DNA from: Betaproteobacteria bacterium RIFCSPLOWO2_02_FULL_68_150
Lineage (GTDB): Bacteria; Pseudomonadota; Gammaproteobacteria; Burkholderiales; SG8-39
Direction: 5' to 3'
NCBI GenBank assembly: GCA_001771975.1
Contig: MERE01000101.1
Coordinates: 1-40,466 of the forward strand
Length of the DNA: 40,466 nt
The translations under genes and the position numbers were made by a program. Below the pieces are notes generated by a model. The model saw only the letters and a list, made by a program, of their open reading frames with translations, had not been told where the DNA came from and did no database searches. Positions 1 through 8,997 of this stretch are shown here, piece after piece; within the stretch, counting starts at the first letter, position 1; the number at the start of each line of letters is the position of its first letter.

Positions 1-1201
1 CGCATTCGACCCGCAGTCTGAGCGGCGGCTCCACCGCCGGGCCGGGCCTCTGCAGCCGGATCCTGAAGTGTCCGGTGACACGCGGCGCAAACTCCAGCAG
101 CACGCGGCGGATCGCCTCGGGATAGATGTTCACGCCCTTCACGATCAGCATGTCGTCGGTGCGTCCGACGATCTTGAAGCGGATGCCCGGCATGCCGCAC
201 GTGCAGGGCCTGGTCCACACCTGCAGCAAGTCGCCGAGCGCGTAGCGCATGAAGGGGCCGCCCTCCCAGTCGAGGAAGGTAAACACCATCTCGCCGACCG
301 CGCCCTCGGCGATCTCGACCGGCTTGCGCGTCTGCGGGTCGACGAGTTCGAGCAGGCAGTGGTCCTCGGACACGAAGTGCATGCCCTTGTATTCCTCGGG
401 CGGCTCGTCGCAGGAAATGCCGTGGAACGCGTGCCCGCCGCCGGTATGATCGAAGACCTTGGCGCCGAAGCCGTCGGCAAGCTTTCGCCGCACCGCCGGG
501 TTGCCGCCGCCGGGCTCGCCGACGCAGAAGAACCGGCGAAAGCCGAGCTCGCGCGCCGGCTTGCCGGTGTGCTTCGCGCATTCGTCGATCAGGTACTGCC
601 CGAACGAAGGGGTCGCGATGAGCGCATTGGGCCGCGTGAGCGCGCTGAAATCGAGCACGCGTCGCGTGCCGCCCTCGATGCCAACCGGCACCACGCAGGC
701 GCCGAGGTGCTGGATGCCCTGCGAGAGCGGCAGGCCGCCCGTGAACATGGAGAGCGACACCGCCTGGATCATCACCTGCCCCGGACGGATGCCGGCCCGC
801 CAGTATTTTCGGGCGTGCATTTCGTTCACCACGCCTACGTCGTGCGCCGTGACCGTGTAAAGCGTCGGCATGCCGGTGGTGCCGGAGGTCGCGCTCACGC
901 GGACGATCTTCTCCGCAGGGGCGCAGGCAAGCAAAGCGAACGGCGTGCCGTGTTCCGCAAGTGAGCGCTCCTGGATCCTGCGGTGCTCGTCCTTGTCCAT
1001 CAACGGCACCCGGGCAAAGTCCTCGAAGCTGCGGATGTCGGCAGGCGCAATGCCGGCGACATCCATCCTTTCGCGATAATACGGCGAGCCGGCGTAGTTG
1101 TAGGCAACCTGGCGCTTCAGCCGCTCGAGCTGCAGCGCGTGCAGCTCGTCCCGCGACATGCGCTCGATACGCTCGTTCCAGAGGAGCCGCTCAGTCGCCA
1201 T
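1..1201 (-). CDS. Phenylacetate-CoA ligase-like AMP-forming ligase (3' end outside window)
   Basis: My reverse-strand translation gives about 400 residues of a PaaK-family adenylate-forming enzyme, which would activate an aryl or acyl carboxylate with ATP and CoA. The phosphate-binding loop SATSGTTGMP is near residues 103-112. The family's C-terminal block follows: an ALGDL stretch, a Cys pair in RPCTCGMPG, then IVGRTDDMLIVKGVNIYP. The usual length is about 430, so only a short C-terminal piece is missing. I chose ATG at 1201. An in-frame GTG eight codons upstream is possible. A 28-codon ORF that starts on the hyuB stop overlaps this start. It is the last visible gene of the hydrolase-MFS-hyuA-hyuB operon, so its substrate is probably the product of the HyuAB reaction or its precursor. 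The exact acid cannot be told from sequence. Confidence 0.88.
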   Translation of the reverse strand, partial: MATERLLWNERIERMSRDELHALQLERLKRQVAYNYAGSPYYRERMDVAGIAPADIRSFEDFARVPLMDKDEHRRIQERSLAEHGTPFALLACAPAEKIVRVSATSGTTGMPTLYTVTAHDVGVVNEMHARKYWRAGIRPGQVMIQAVSLSMFTGGLPLSQGIQHLGACVVPVGIEGGTRRVLDFSALTRPNALIATPSFGQYLIDECAKHTGKPARELGFRRFFCVGEPGGGNPAVRRKLADGFGAKVFDHTGGGHAFHGISCDEPPEEYKGMHFVSEDHCLLELVDPQTRKPVEIAEGAVGEMVFTFLDWEGGPFMRYALGDLLQVWTRPCTCGMPGIRFKIVGRTDDMLIVKGVNIYPEAIRRVLLEFAPRVTGHFRIRLQRPGPAVEPPLRLRVEC

Positions 1202-1273
1202 GGACCGGCTGGCGGAATTCGGCACGCGGATCGGAATACGCCTCGGTGCTGACGGGATCGTTCCGGGGCCGCA

Positions 1274-3022
1274 TCATGCTTTCGCCTTTCGGATCGCCTC
1301 GGTCGCGTCTTTTTGCAAAACGAGAGAATCCGGATCGATCGCGACCCCGTAATCGCGGCGCGCGGCTTCGGCGCTGATCACACCGTTGCGCACGTCTTCG
1401 AGCACGCGATCGATCGGTCGCTCAAACGGCTCGCCGTAGCCGCCACCGCCGCCGGCAAGCTGTCTGAACACCGTACCGGCCGGAATGCCGCGCACGATCT
1501 CCTTGGTCTTCACCGGGCGCTCCTTCCCGTCAGGGAACTTCAGCGTGATCGCGTTCTTCCAGCCGGGCTTGCCGCCGAAAAAACCGAAAGCCCGCGCCTC
1601 TTCCTCGACGCCGTCGCCGAACGCCACGCCGGTGGCGTCCTCGCCGCGCATGACGAACTCGGTCTCCACGCCCAACCCGCCCCGCCAGCGCCCCGCGCCG
1701 GCAGAGTCGGTGAGGTACTCGTGCTTGATGAGGAAATGTGGATCGTGGATCTCGAACATCTCGTAGTCCTGCGCGAGAATCCCGCCCGCGCAGTTGATGA
1801 GGCCGATGTGGTCGTAGCCATCGGCCATCCAGGTACCGCCCGAGCCGCCCTTCAGGGAGAGGAAGAGAATGTCGACATACGGTGCGTTGTGGCGCGGGTC
1901 GTGTCCCGAGACCGCGAAGCCGAGAAAGCGGTTCCAGCCGGCGGTCACCATCTTCGGCAGCGCCAGGGAAAAGGCCCGGAAGATCGCGTCCGAGGTCGGC
2001 CCGGTGATCGAGTTGCCGAATGTCGTCGCCGCCGGAAAGCGGGCGTTCAGGAACGAGCCCTCGGGGTTCACGATGCGGATCGGCCGCAGGATCCCGGCGT
2101 TGTGCGGGATGTCGGGCTTGATCAGCATGAGGAACGTGAGCAGCAGCGCCGACGCAGTCGCCGAGTACGGCGCGTTGACGAAGCCCGGCGTCTGCGCCGA
2201 GGAACCGGAAAAGTCGAAGGTGACCGCCTCGCCCCTGATGGTCACCGCAAGGTTGATCTTCATCTTCGTGCCGTCGGTCACGCCGTCGTAAAACGCCCAC
2301 GACTCGCCGCGGTAAAGGCCATCCGGTATGGCCTGGATTTCCTTGCGCACCATCTTTTCCGCGCTGTCGAAAAGATGCCCGATCAACCCCGCCAGCTTGC
2401 GTTCGCCGAAGCGCGCAATGAGCTGCTTGAAGCCGCGCTCGCCTACCGTGCAGCCCCCGATCTGCGCCTTGATGTCCTCCTCGACGATCCGCAGCCGGAT
2501 GTTGGCGAAGATGAGGTTCCAGACATCCCGCCGCAGCTTGCCGCGTTCGTGGATCTTGACCGCCGGAATGCGCAGCGCCTCCTGCCAGACTTCGCGCGCC
2601 TCCGGGTTGTACCCGCCGCGCACCGCGCCGCCGATGTCCGCCTGGTGGCCCTTGCACGCGGCCCATGCGACCAGTTTCCTGCCGTGGAAGATCGGCTTGA
2701 ACACGGCGACGTCGTTGTTCTGGTTGCCGCCGCTGAAGACGTCGTTGTGCAGGATGACGTCGCCGGGATGAATGTCGTCGCCGAAAAAGCGCAGCACGTT
2801 CTCGCACGCCGGCTGCAGCGCGAACGCGAGCACCGGGATGTACTCGGTCTGCTCGAGCATCTGGCCCTTCGCGTCGTACAGGCCGGTGACGAAGTCGCGC
2901 GCCTCGTTCAGGATGGGCGAGCGCGTCGTACGCAGGAGCGTGAGCCCCATTTCCTCGGTGATCGACTTCAGCCGCCGCTGCAGCACCGAGACCTGGATCG
3001 GATCCGGTTTTGTCTTCTTCAT
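1274..3022 (-). CDS. hyuB: Hydantoinase B/oxoprolinase family protein (HyuB-like)
   Basis: This is a 582-residue protein, full length for the hydantoinase B/oxoprolinase family, which works as a complex with HyuA. Typical family blocks are visible: LHNDVFSGGNQNNDVAVF, then GHQADIGGAVRGGYNP, and a Gly-rich C-terminal QLAGGGGGYGEP. The ATG at 3022 overlaps the hyuA TGA by four bases (ATGA), which fixes the start and implies translational coupling. Members hydrolyse hydantoins or 5-oxoproline, or form subunits of ATP-dependent ketone carboxylases such as acetophenone carboxylase, and sequence alone does not separate these. The adjacent CoA ligase favours a carboxylase-type role, which is inference. 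Confidence 0.93.
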   Translation of the reverse strand: MKKTKPDPIQVSVLQRRLKSITEEMGLTLLRTTRSPILNEARDFVTGLYDAKGQMLEQTEYIPVLAFALQPACENVLRFFGDDIHPGDVILHNDVFSGGNQNNDVAVFKPIFHGRKLVAWAACKGHQADIGGAVRGGYNPEAREVWQEALRIPAVKIHERGKLRRDVWNLIFANIRLRIVEEDIKAQIGGCTVGERGFKQLIARFGERKLAGLIGHLFDSAEKMVRKEIQAIPDGLYRGESWAFYDGVTDGTKMKINLAVTIRGEAVTFDFSGSSAQTPGFVNAPYSATASALLLTFLMLIKPDIPHNAGILRPIRIVNPEGSFLNARFPAATTFGNSITGPTSDAIFRAFSLALPKMVTAGWNRFLGFAVSGHDPRHNAPYVDILFLSLKGGSGGTWMADGYDHIGLINCAGGILAQDYEMFEIHDPHFLIKHEYLTDSAGAGRWRGGLGVETEFVMRGEDATGVAFGDGVEEEARAFGFFGGKPGWKNAITLKFPDGKERPVKTKEIVRGIPAGTVFRQLAGGGGGYGEPFERPIDRVLEDVRNGVISAEAARRDYGVAIDPDSLVLQKDATEAIRKAKA

Positions 3023-5091
3023 GTCGTCAGAATGCAGTTGCCGAGCGCATCGTACTCGGCCCGGTATCCCGTGGGCACGACAATGCTCGTGTTTACGCTC
3101 TCGAGAATGGCGGGGCCCGCGAGACGGTTGCCATGGCCGAGCCGGTCGCCATCGTAGACCGGCACCTTGCCGAACTTCCGATCGCCGGGCAGGTAGGCGA
3201 GGCGCGTGCCCTTCAAGGCGTGGCGCGGGCTTGCGCTCGCGCGCGCCCGGCGCTCGAGCCTCGGTTTGGCCGTGAGGCCGATTGCGCCGAGCCGCAGGTT
3301 GAGGAGCTCCACGGTGGTGCCCTCCTCGCGCAGCGAATAGCCGTAGAGCCGGTCGTGCTGCTCGTGAAAGCGCCGGCGGACCGCATTCCAGTCGGACTTG
3401 CGAACGGCCTGCTCCGGCACCTCGACGTTCACCTCGTGGTACTGGCCGAGATAGCGCAGGTCCATGCTGCATCGAAGGCGCTGGCGCCGGAGCGCAATTC
3501 CCTCCCCTTTCAGCGTGACGCGCGCCTCGGCCTGCATCTCGCGCAGGAGTTCGTGGATCCGCCCGCTGTCGCCGCCGCCGGCTGGCAAGGCGCCGGCGCA
3601 ACTCCGGACGTAGTCGTGCTTGAGGTCCGTGCGCAGCATTCCCGAGGCGCAGAAAATCGAGGATTCGCGCGGCATCAGGATGCGCCGGATGCCGAGCTCG
3701 GCGGCTATCGCGGCGCCGTGTATGGGACCGGCGCCGCCCGCGCAGATCAGCGGGAACTCGCGCGGGTCGTACCCTTTCTGCACCGAGATCTCGCGGATGG
3801 CGGAAGCCATGTTCACGTTGATGACGTGATACATGCCATGCGCGGCTTCGACGATATCCATGCCGAGCGGCTTCGCGATGCGGTCCCGGATGGCGCGCTC
3901 GGCGGCGCGCACGTCGAGCCGGATGCGTCCGCCGGCGAAAAACTCCGCGCAGAGGTAACCGAGCACCAGATTCGCATCCGTGCACGTGGGCTCCACCCCC
4001 CCGCGGCCGTAGCACGCCGGTCCGGGATCCGCTCCCGCGCTCTGCGGACCCATGTGCAGCAGACCGCCGTCGTCGATCCACGCGATCGAGCCACCGCCGG
4101 CGCCGACCGTGTTGATTTCCATCGAGGGCAGCGCAAGCGCGTAACGATTGACCGTGCCCGAGGTCGTGACCGCGGGCGCGCCATTCCTCACCAGGGCGGC
4201 GTCGAAGCTGGTGCCCCCCATGTCCACCGTGATGAAGCTCCGCTCGCGCTGCGCCGCCATGCAGGCGAGCCCCGCCGCCGGCGCAGCCGCCGGCCCGGAG
4301 AGCAGCGTCATCGCGGCCAGCCGCGCCACAGCCTGCGGCGAGGCAACGCCGCCGTTGGACTGCATGATGAGAAGCGTGCCACGGTAGCGCAACTCGTCCA
4401 GTTTGCGCGTGAGGCTGCGCAGGTAGCGCGACAGAATCGGCCCGACCCCCGCGTTCAGCACGGTGGTGCTGGTGCGCTCGTAGAAACGCACCTGGGGCAG
4501 GACCTCCGAGGACACCGAAACATAAACCTCCGGCAGCGCCTCGCGCACCAGCCGCGCCGCTTCGGCTTCGTTCCTGCGGTTCGCATGCGAGTGCAGAAAG
4601 CAGATGGCGACGGCTTCGACACCGCCGCTGCGGAAGCGCTCGATCGCCGCGGCGACGTCGGCGGCGGCGAGCGGCGCGACGATCGCGCCCCCGGCGTCCA
4701 CCCGCTCAGTCACCGGGAGACGCAGGTAGCGCGGGACGATGGGCGCGGGCGGGTGATAGCGGTTGTCGTACATCTCCTCGCGCACGCCCCGGCGCATCTG
4801 CAGGGCGTCGCGAAACCCGCGCGTGGTGAGCAGTCCCGTGCGCGCCGCATTTCCGGTGAGCACGGCATTGGTGGTGACCGTCGTGCCGTGCACGATGCGC
4901 TCGATCTCGCGAACGAAGCGCTCGAACGGAATCGACTGCCGCTGCGCGAGCGCGGCGAGCCCCGCCATGACGGCATTCGACGGATCGGCCGGGGTGGACA
5001 GCTCCTTGTGCACCGATGTGCGGCCGCCCCGTGCCATGAGCAGGAAATCGGTGAACGTGCCGCCGACGTCGATGCCGATCTTGAATCCCAT
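3019..5091 (-). CDS. hyuA: Hydantoinase A/oxoprolinase family ATP-dependent subunit (HyuA-like)
   Basis: This 690-residue protein has two ASKHA-type nucleotide-binding signatures: GIDVGGTFTDF at residues 6-16 and a second phosphate motif VDMGGTSFDAAL near residue 290. HGTTVTTNAVLTG (68-80) is the usual N-terminal block, and CYGRGGVEPTCTDAN lies near 360. It is the ATP-using partner of HyuB in N-methylhydantoinases, 5-oxoprolinases and acetone/acetophenone-carboxylase-like enzymes. The start ATG lies seven bases after the MFS stop, and the stop overlaps hyuB. Its length fits a standalone A subunit rather than the roughly 1,200-residue fused oxoprolinase. The substrate is unknown. Confidence 0.93.
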   Translation of the reverse strand: MGFKIGIDVGGTFTDFLLMARGGRTSVHKELSTPADPSNAVMAGLAALAQRQSIPFERFVREIERIVHGTTVTTNAVLTGNAARTGLLTTRGFRDALQMRRGVREEMYDNRYHPPAPIVPRYLRLPVTERVDAGGAIVAPLAAADVAAAIERFRSGGVEAVAICFLHSHANRRNEAEAARLVREALPEVYVSVSSEVLPQVRFYERTSTTVLNAGVGPILSRYLRSLTRKLDELRYRGTLLIMQSNGGVASPQAVARLAAMTLLSGPAAAPAAGLACMAAQRERSFITVDMGGTSFDAALVRNGAPAVTTSGTVNRYALALPSMEINTVGAGGGSIAWIDDGGLLHMGPQSAGADPGPACYGRGGVEPTCTDANLVLGYLCAEFFAGGRIRLDVRAAERAIRDRIAKPLGMDIVEAAHGMYHVINVNMASAIREISVQKGYDPREFPLICAGGAGPIHGAAIAAELGIRRILMPRESSIFCASGMLRTDLKHDYVRSCAGALPAGGGDSGRIHELLREMQAEARVTLKGEGIALRRQRLRCSMDLRYLGQYHEVNVEVPEQAVRKSDWNAVRRRFHEQHDRLYGYSLREEGTTVELLNLRLGAIGLTAKPRLERRARASASPRHALKGTRLAYLPGDRKFGKVPVYDGDRLGHGNRLAGPAILESVNTSIVVPTGYRAEYDALGNCILTT

Positions 5092-5098
5092 GCTGTGA

Positions 5099-6289
5099 CT
5101 ACCGCGACCAACGCACCGGCAGATTGATCACCGTAAGAACGGTGAGCATGAGCGCCACCACGACCGAGTAGAAAACCGCCGACGCGCGTCCCTCGTCGAG
5201 CAGCCAGCCGAAAAACACCGGCGTGACCATCGAGCCGACGTCGAGCCCGGAGTAGACGAAGCCGTAAACCTTGCCGGTCGCCCCCGGCGGCGTGGTCGTG
5301 CGCACGATCAGGTCGCGCGAAGGGTTGGTGATGCCGCTCGCAAAACCCGTAGCCGCCAGCAGCGGCGCGAGCATCGCCGCCGGCAGCCACGCGGCGGCGA
5401 GCACGAACATGAATGCCGCGCTCACCAGCATGCCGCTCACCGCCACCCGATCGTGGCGCTGAAAGCGCGCCGCGATGAAGCCGCCGGTGAAAATGCCGGC
5501 CGCGGCACCAAGGAGGTATGCGGTGAGCGCGGCCGAAGCGAGGGCTGCGCTCGCCCCGTAGAGCGCGATCAGGGTCGCGACCCCGAAGGTCTGGATGGCG
5601 ATGAAGCCGACCGCGATGAAGAGAAAGTAGCCGAAGCACATCAGCACCGGGGTCGACATCAGTACCTGCACGTCGGCGGCCAGCCCGCCAGCGCCGCGGC
5701 GCGCGTCGGCGGGCTCCACGTAGAGCGCGGCGCGCTGCGTGATGACGAACGCGGTCACCACCGCGCCGAGCGCTGCCGCGGCAAGGAGCGCACTGCGCCA
5801 ACCGAATGCGCTCGCCATGCCGGCGCTGAACCCGGGCGCCGCTGCATAACCGAGAAAGCCCGCGATGCCATGCCAGCTGAAAGCGTAACCGAGGCGGCCC
5901 GGATCGACGCGTGCATTCAGGATCGCGAAATCCGATGGATGAAAAACACTGTTGCCCAGTCCGCCGATGAGCGCCGCAGCCAGCAGCGCTTCGTAATCGC
6001 GCGCCAGCCCGGCGAGCAGCGCGCCCGCGACGCAGAGCGCCAGGCCGCCGAACAAGACACGGCGCGCACCGAAGCGGTCCACGGCAAACCCGGCCAGCGT
6101 CTGGCAGACCCCGGACACGACGTAGTAGAGCGCGATGGTCGCGCCGAGCGCGGCATAGGACACGCCCAGATCTTCGCGGATGAGCGGAAACAGCACCGCG
6201 GTCGCGATCTGGTAGAAGTGCGACAGGCCGTGTGCCAGCGCCACCAGCCCGATCACCCGGGCATCCCGCCGCAGGGCGTGCGCCGTCAT
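5099..6289 (-). CDS. MFS transporter (about 12 TM)
   Basis: This 396-residue protein is hydrophobic throughout, with about 12 predicted membrane segments. It has major-facilitator features: the N-terminal HGLSHFYQIATAVLFPLI and a loop of the form DRFGARR between helices 2 and 3. GGLGNSVFHPSDFAILN resembles the block seen in fosmidomycin-resistance-type MFS proteins. It begins one base after the hydrolase stop and ends seven bases before hyuA, so it is surely co-transcribed. The context suggests uptake or efflux of the compound handled by HyuAB and the CoA ligase. Direction and substrate are not visible. Confidence 0.9.
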   Translation of the reverse strand: MTAHALRRDARVIGLVALAHGLSHFYQIATAVLFPLIREDLGVSYAALGATIALYYVVSGVCQTLAGFAVDRFGARRVLFGGLALCVAGALLAGLARDYEALLAAALIGGLGNSVFHPSDFAILNARVDPGRLGYAFSWHGIAGFLGYAAAPGFSAGMASAFGWRSALLAAAALGAVVTAFVITQRAALYVEPADARRGAGGLAADVQVLMSTPVLMCFGYFLFIAVGFIAIQTFGVATLIALYGASAALASAALTAYLLGAAAGIFTGGFIAARFQRHDRVAVSGMLVSAAFMFVLAAAWLPAAMLAPLLAATGFASGITNPSRDLIVRTTTPPGATGKVYGFVYSGLDVGSMVTPVFFGWLLDEGRASAVFYSVVVALMLTVLTVINLPVRWSR

Positions 6290-6290
6290 T

Positions 6291-7046
6291 TCAGCCGAGC
6301 GAGCCGATGAAGCGCGTCAGGGCGGCGAGCACCGCCTCGGGTTGGTCGCGCTGCGGCGAATGGCCGCAGCGCGGCAGCTCGAGCAGCTCGCAGCGGGACG
6401 GCACCTGGCGCTGGATCGCCTCCAGCTGGGCCATCGTGCCGTACTCGTCGTCCGCGCCCTGGATCGCGAGCACCGGCGCGCGAATCCGCGGCAGGCATTC
6501 CTCGATGTTCCAGCGCCGGAACTCGGGATCGAGCCAGACGTCGTTCCACAGGTAGAAGGTCTTCGCCGGGTCGCGATGGTACTTTCCCAGCCGTTCGCGG
6601 ATGTCGCTCGATTCGAAGGTGTGTTTTGCCCGGACGATGCTGCGAATGCAGATATCCTCGACGAACACGTGCGGCGCCAGCAAAGCGAGGCCGCGTACCG
6701 GATGGCCCGCGCCGGCATGAATCAGCGCGATCGAAGCGCCGTCCGAATGCCCGACCAGGACCGGCGCCTCGATGCCGAGCGCGGCCAGCACCTGCGGCAG
6801 CGACTCGAGCGCCTCGTCGTGCATGAAGCGCACGCCGAGGCGCGGCTCGGCGAGCACATCCGAGAAGCCATAGCCGTAGCGGTTGTACACGAGCGCGCGG
6901 CAGCCGCTCGCCTGCGCTGCGCGCGCGGGAAAGTCGCGCCACTGCCGGATCGAGCCGAGCCCTTCGTGCAGGAAGACCAGCGCCGGCTCCGCGCCCTCGA
7001 TCCATTCGTACTCGAGCGACCGGCGGGCGGCAGTGAGAAAAGGCAT
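6291..7046 (-). CDS. Alpha/beta-fold hydrolase
   Basis: This is a 251-residue alpha/beta hydrolase, a typical length. The nucleophile elbow is GHSDGAS, with Ser near residue 98. The acid is probably in QGADDEYG and the catalytic His in CGHSPQRDQP near the end. FLHEGLGSIRQWRDFP near residue 26 supplies the oxyanion-hole strand, as in BioH/PcaD-like esterases. It is the first gene of the minus-strand operon and is separated from the divergent EamA gene by only 36 bases. A plausible role is ester, lactone or thioester cleavage in the same catabolic route. The ATG at 7046 lacks an obvious Shine-Dalgarno sequence. Confidence 0.88.
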   Translation of the reverse strand: MPFLTAARRSLEYEWIEGAEPALVFLHEGLGSIRQWRDFPARAAQASGCRALVYNRYGYGFSDVLAEPRLGVRFMHDEALESLPQVLAALGIEAPVLVGHSDGASIALIHAGAGHPVRGLALLAPHVFVEDICIRSIVRAKHTFESSDIRERLGKYHRDPAKTFYLWNDVWLDPEFRRWNIEECLPRIRAPVLAIQGADDEYGTMAQLEAIQRQVPSRCELLELPRCGHSPQRDQPEAVLAALTRFIGSLG

Positions 7047-7082
7047 CGGCGCAGGTTAGCACGCAGGTGATAATCGCCCGCG

Positions 7083-7976
7083 ATGCGTTTCACCGCGTAC
7101 CTCGTCCTGCTCGCCACGCTGGTCCTCTGGTCGGGGAACTGGGTCGTGGCGCGCGCGGTGCGCGACGATATCTCGCCGGGGATTGCCACCGCGGGCCGGC
7201 TGGTGATCGTGATCGCGCTCCTGGCGCCGTTTTGCTGGCGCGGCTTGCGCGAACCGCTCGGCAGCTTCACGCGCCGCGACTGGCAGGTGCTCGCCGCGCT
7301 CGGCTTCACCGGCGGCGGCCTGCACCTCGCCTGCCAATGGCTCGGCCTGCACTACACCACCGCGACCAGCGCCGTGCTCTACCTCTCTACGGCGCCCGTG
7401 TTCATTCTCCTGCTGGCGCGGCCGCTGCTGGGAGAACGCATCGCGTCGCGGCAATGGCTCGGGGTACTGATCTCGTTCGTCGGCGTCGCGGTCATCGGCA
7501 TGCAGGGCGAACTGGTCACGCCTTCCTTCAACCGCGGCGACCTGCTCGCGCTCCTCTCGATGGCGATGTGGGGCTCGTACACGGTGGTGCTGCGCCTGAG
7601 GCGCGACGCACTCGACACGCCGCAGTACCTCACGCTGCTGTGCGCGGCGGGCCTCGTTTTCATGCTTCCCTGGATCGCCTGGGAATTCGCCGGCAGCGCG
7701 AAACTTGCCCTGACCCCGATGGGTGCGCTCGGCGTGCTCTATTCCGCCATCGGTTCGCTGCTGCTCGCCTACGCCGGCTGGAGTTACGTCGTGACGCGGC
7801 TGGGCGCGGCGCGGGCCGGCGCCACGATGCATCTGATGCCCGCGATCGGGGTCGGGCTCGCGGCGCTGTTTCTCGGCGAAACTCCGCGCTGGTACCACTT
7901 CGCCGGCATTGCGTTGATCCTCACCGGCGTAGGGTTGTCCACCTTCAAAGCCTCACGGGCTTCCAGTAGCCGGTGA
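7083..7976 (+). CDS. EamA/DMT-family transporter
   Basis: This 297-residue membrane protein has ten predicted helices in two repeated EamA halves, the usual layout of drug/metabolite exporters (RhaT/YdcZ-like). The first half opens with LVLWSGNWVVARAVRDDISP and the second with GDLLALLSMAMWGSYTVVL. The conserved GE motif near the end of each half is present (LLGERIASRQWLG, FLGETPRWYHFAG). Its 3' end overlaps the convergent lipocalin-like gene by 32 bases. A GATAAT hexamer sits eight bases before the ATG, so the mRNA may be nearly leaderless. The substrate is unknown. Confidence 0.92.
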   Translation: MRFTAYLVLLATLVLWSGNWVVARAVRDDISPGIATAGRLVIVIALLAPFCWRGLREPLGSFTRRDWQVLAALGFTGGGLHLACQWLGLHYTTATSAVLYLSTAPVFILLLARPLLGERIASRQWLGVLISFVGVAVIGMQGELVTPSFNRGDLLALLSMAMWGSYTVVLRLRRDALDTPQYLTLLCAAGLVFMLPWIAWEFAGSAKLALTPMGALGVLYSAIGSLLLAYAGWSYVVTRLGAARAGATMHLMPAIGVGLAALFLGETPRWYHFAGIALILTGVGLSTFKASRASSSR

Positions 7977-8997
7977 GTTCGAGGTACCCGCGCCCGGCTT
8001 CGCGGCCGCGCTGCAGTGCGCGCACTGCGCCTTCCCAGTAGATCGTGCCGGTGCTGGCGCGCGCGTCGAGTTCCTGATCGTCCATGAGCGGCGCGAGTTC
8101 CCAACTCTCGCTCCCCGCGGTCACGCGCATCGCCACCGGATATTCGACCCCGGTGCGCGGCGAGCGCCAGCGGCGCCGGGGTTCGAATGCGATTTCGCCC
8201 GGTGCGAAGACGCGCCGATGCCCTTGCGCACCGAGCAAGGTGCCGCCGGCGTAATGCGCCGCGCCCTGCCGGTCGCGCATGCGAAACGCCATCAGCGCGC
8301 CGCCATCGGCGAGTTCGATTCCGACCCAGTCCCAGCCCGCGGCCTCCGGCGCCATCAGGGTGCTCGACCATTCGTGGTCGAGCCAAGCGCTGCCCGACAC
8401 CGGCTCGCTGCCGTTGCCGCGGTCCACGGCGCCGCGCGCGGCGAGCCGCGGTCGGCTGTAGTAGTAGCTTGCTTCGCCGGCGCGCCGGCCCTTGCGGCTG
8501 TATCCTGCCTCGCCTTGTTCGAGCGGCGGGTCGCTCGCCTCGAGCTCCAGTTCGAGCGAAAAATCCCGCGCCGCAAGGCGCGTGCGATAACGCCCGCCCT
8601 CCAGCGCCAGGCGCCAGTCGTCGAGCCACACCGCGGTGGTCTCCTCGCTCGCGCCCGCGAGTCCGAGCGCTACGCGCGCTGCGCGCTGGTCGTGGCGCAG
8701 GCGCCCGAACACCGGGTCGGCCAGCGCCGCGTGCGCGAGGAGGATCTGCCGCGGCGCTTGGCGGCTCGGATTGGCACTGTCGAACGGCGGCCGGGCGCGG
8801 AAGAAGGTCACCTGGAAGCCGAGTGGCTCGCTGCGCGCGGTATGCAACCAGCCCGTCAGGTACCACCACTCGCTGCGGTATTCGGGATGCGCGCCGTGAT
8901 CGCGCGGAAAGCTCAGGCCGCGCCGCGGCTCGACCGCCGGGTAGCGCACCTCGAGCGTCATCGCCCCGATCGCGGCAAGGAACTCGCGGCGCCTCAC
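7945..8997 (-). CDS. AttH/CrtC-like lipocalin-fold secreted protein
   Basis: This 350-residue protein resembles the AttH/CrtC family (COG5621, PF07143), which has two lipocalin-like beta barrels. Family blocks include SEWWYLTGWL near residue 43, YYYSRPRLAARG, GSAWLDHEWSS and WDWVGIEL, and the C-terminal GYLELTGYW. The N-terminus MRRREFLAAIGA looks like a short Tat-type leader, so it probably acts outside the cytoplasm. The GTG start overlaps the permease stop by four bases (GTGA). In Agrobacterium-type att loci this protein is encoded beside a YbbP-like permease and an ATPase. The first two are here but the ATPase is not. Confidence 0.88.
   Translation of the reverse strand: MRRREFLAAIGAMTLEVRYPAVEPRRGLSFPRDHGAHPEYRSEWWYLTGWLHTARSEPLGFQVTFFRARPPFDSANPSRQAPRQILLAHAALADPVFGRLRHDQRAARVALGLAGASEETTAVWLDDWRLALEGGRYRTRLAARDFSLELELEASDPPLEQGEAGYSRKGRRAGEASYYYSRPRLAARGAVDRGNGSEPVSGSAWLDHEWSSTLMAPEAAGWDWVGIELADGGALMAFRMRDRQGAAHYAGGTLLGAQGHRRVFAPGEIAFEPRRRWRSPRTGVEYPVAMRVTAGSESWELAPLMDDQELDARASTGTIYWEGAVRALQRGREAGRGYLELTGYWKPVRL

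Noticed and set aside
1313..5127. Two very long open frames on the plus strand opposite the hyu genes
   Set aside because: They mirror HyuA/HyuB codons, are rich in Arg, His and Ala, and match no family. The minus-strand proteins have clear motifs throughout.
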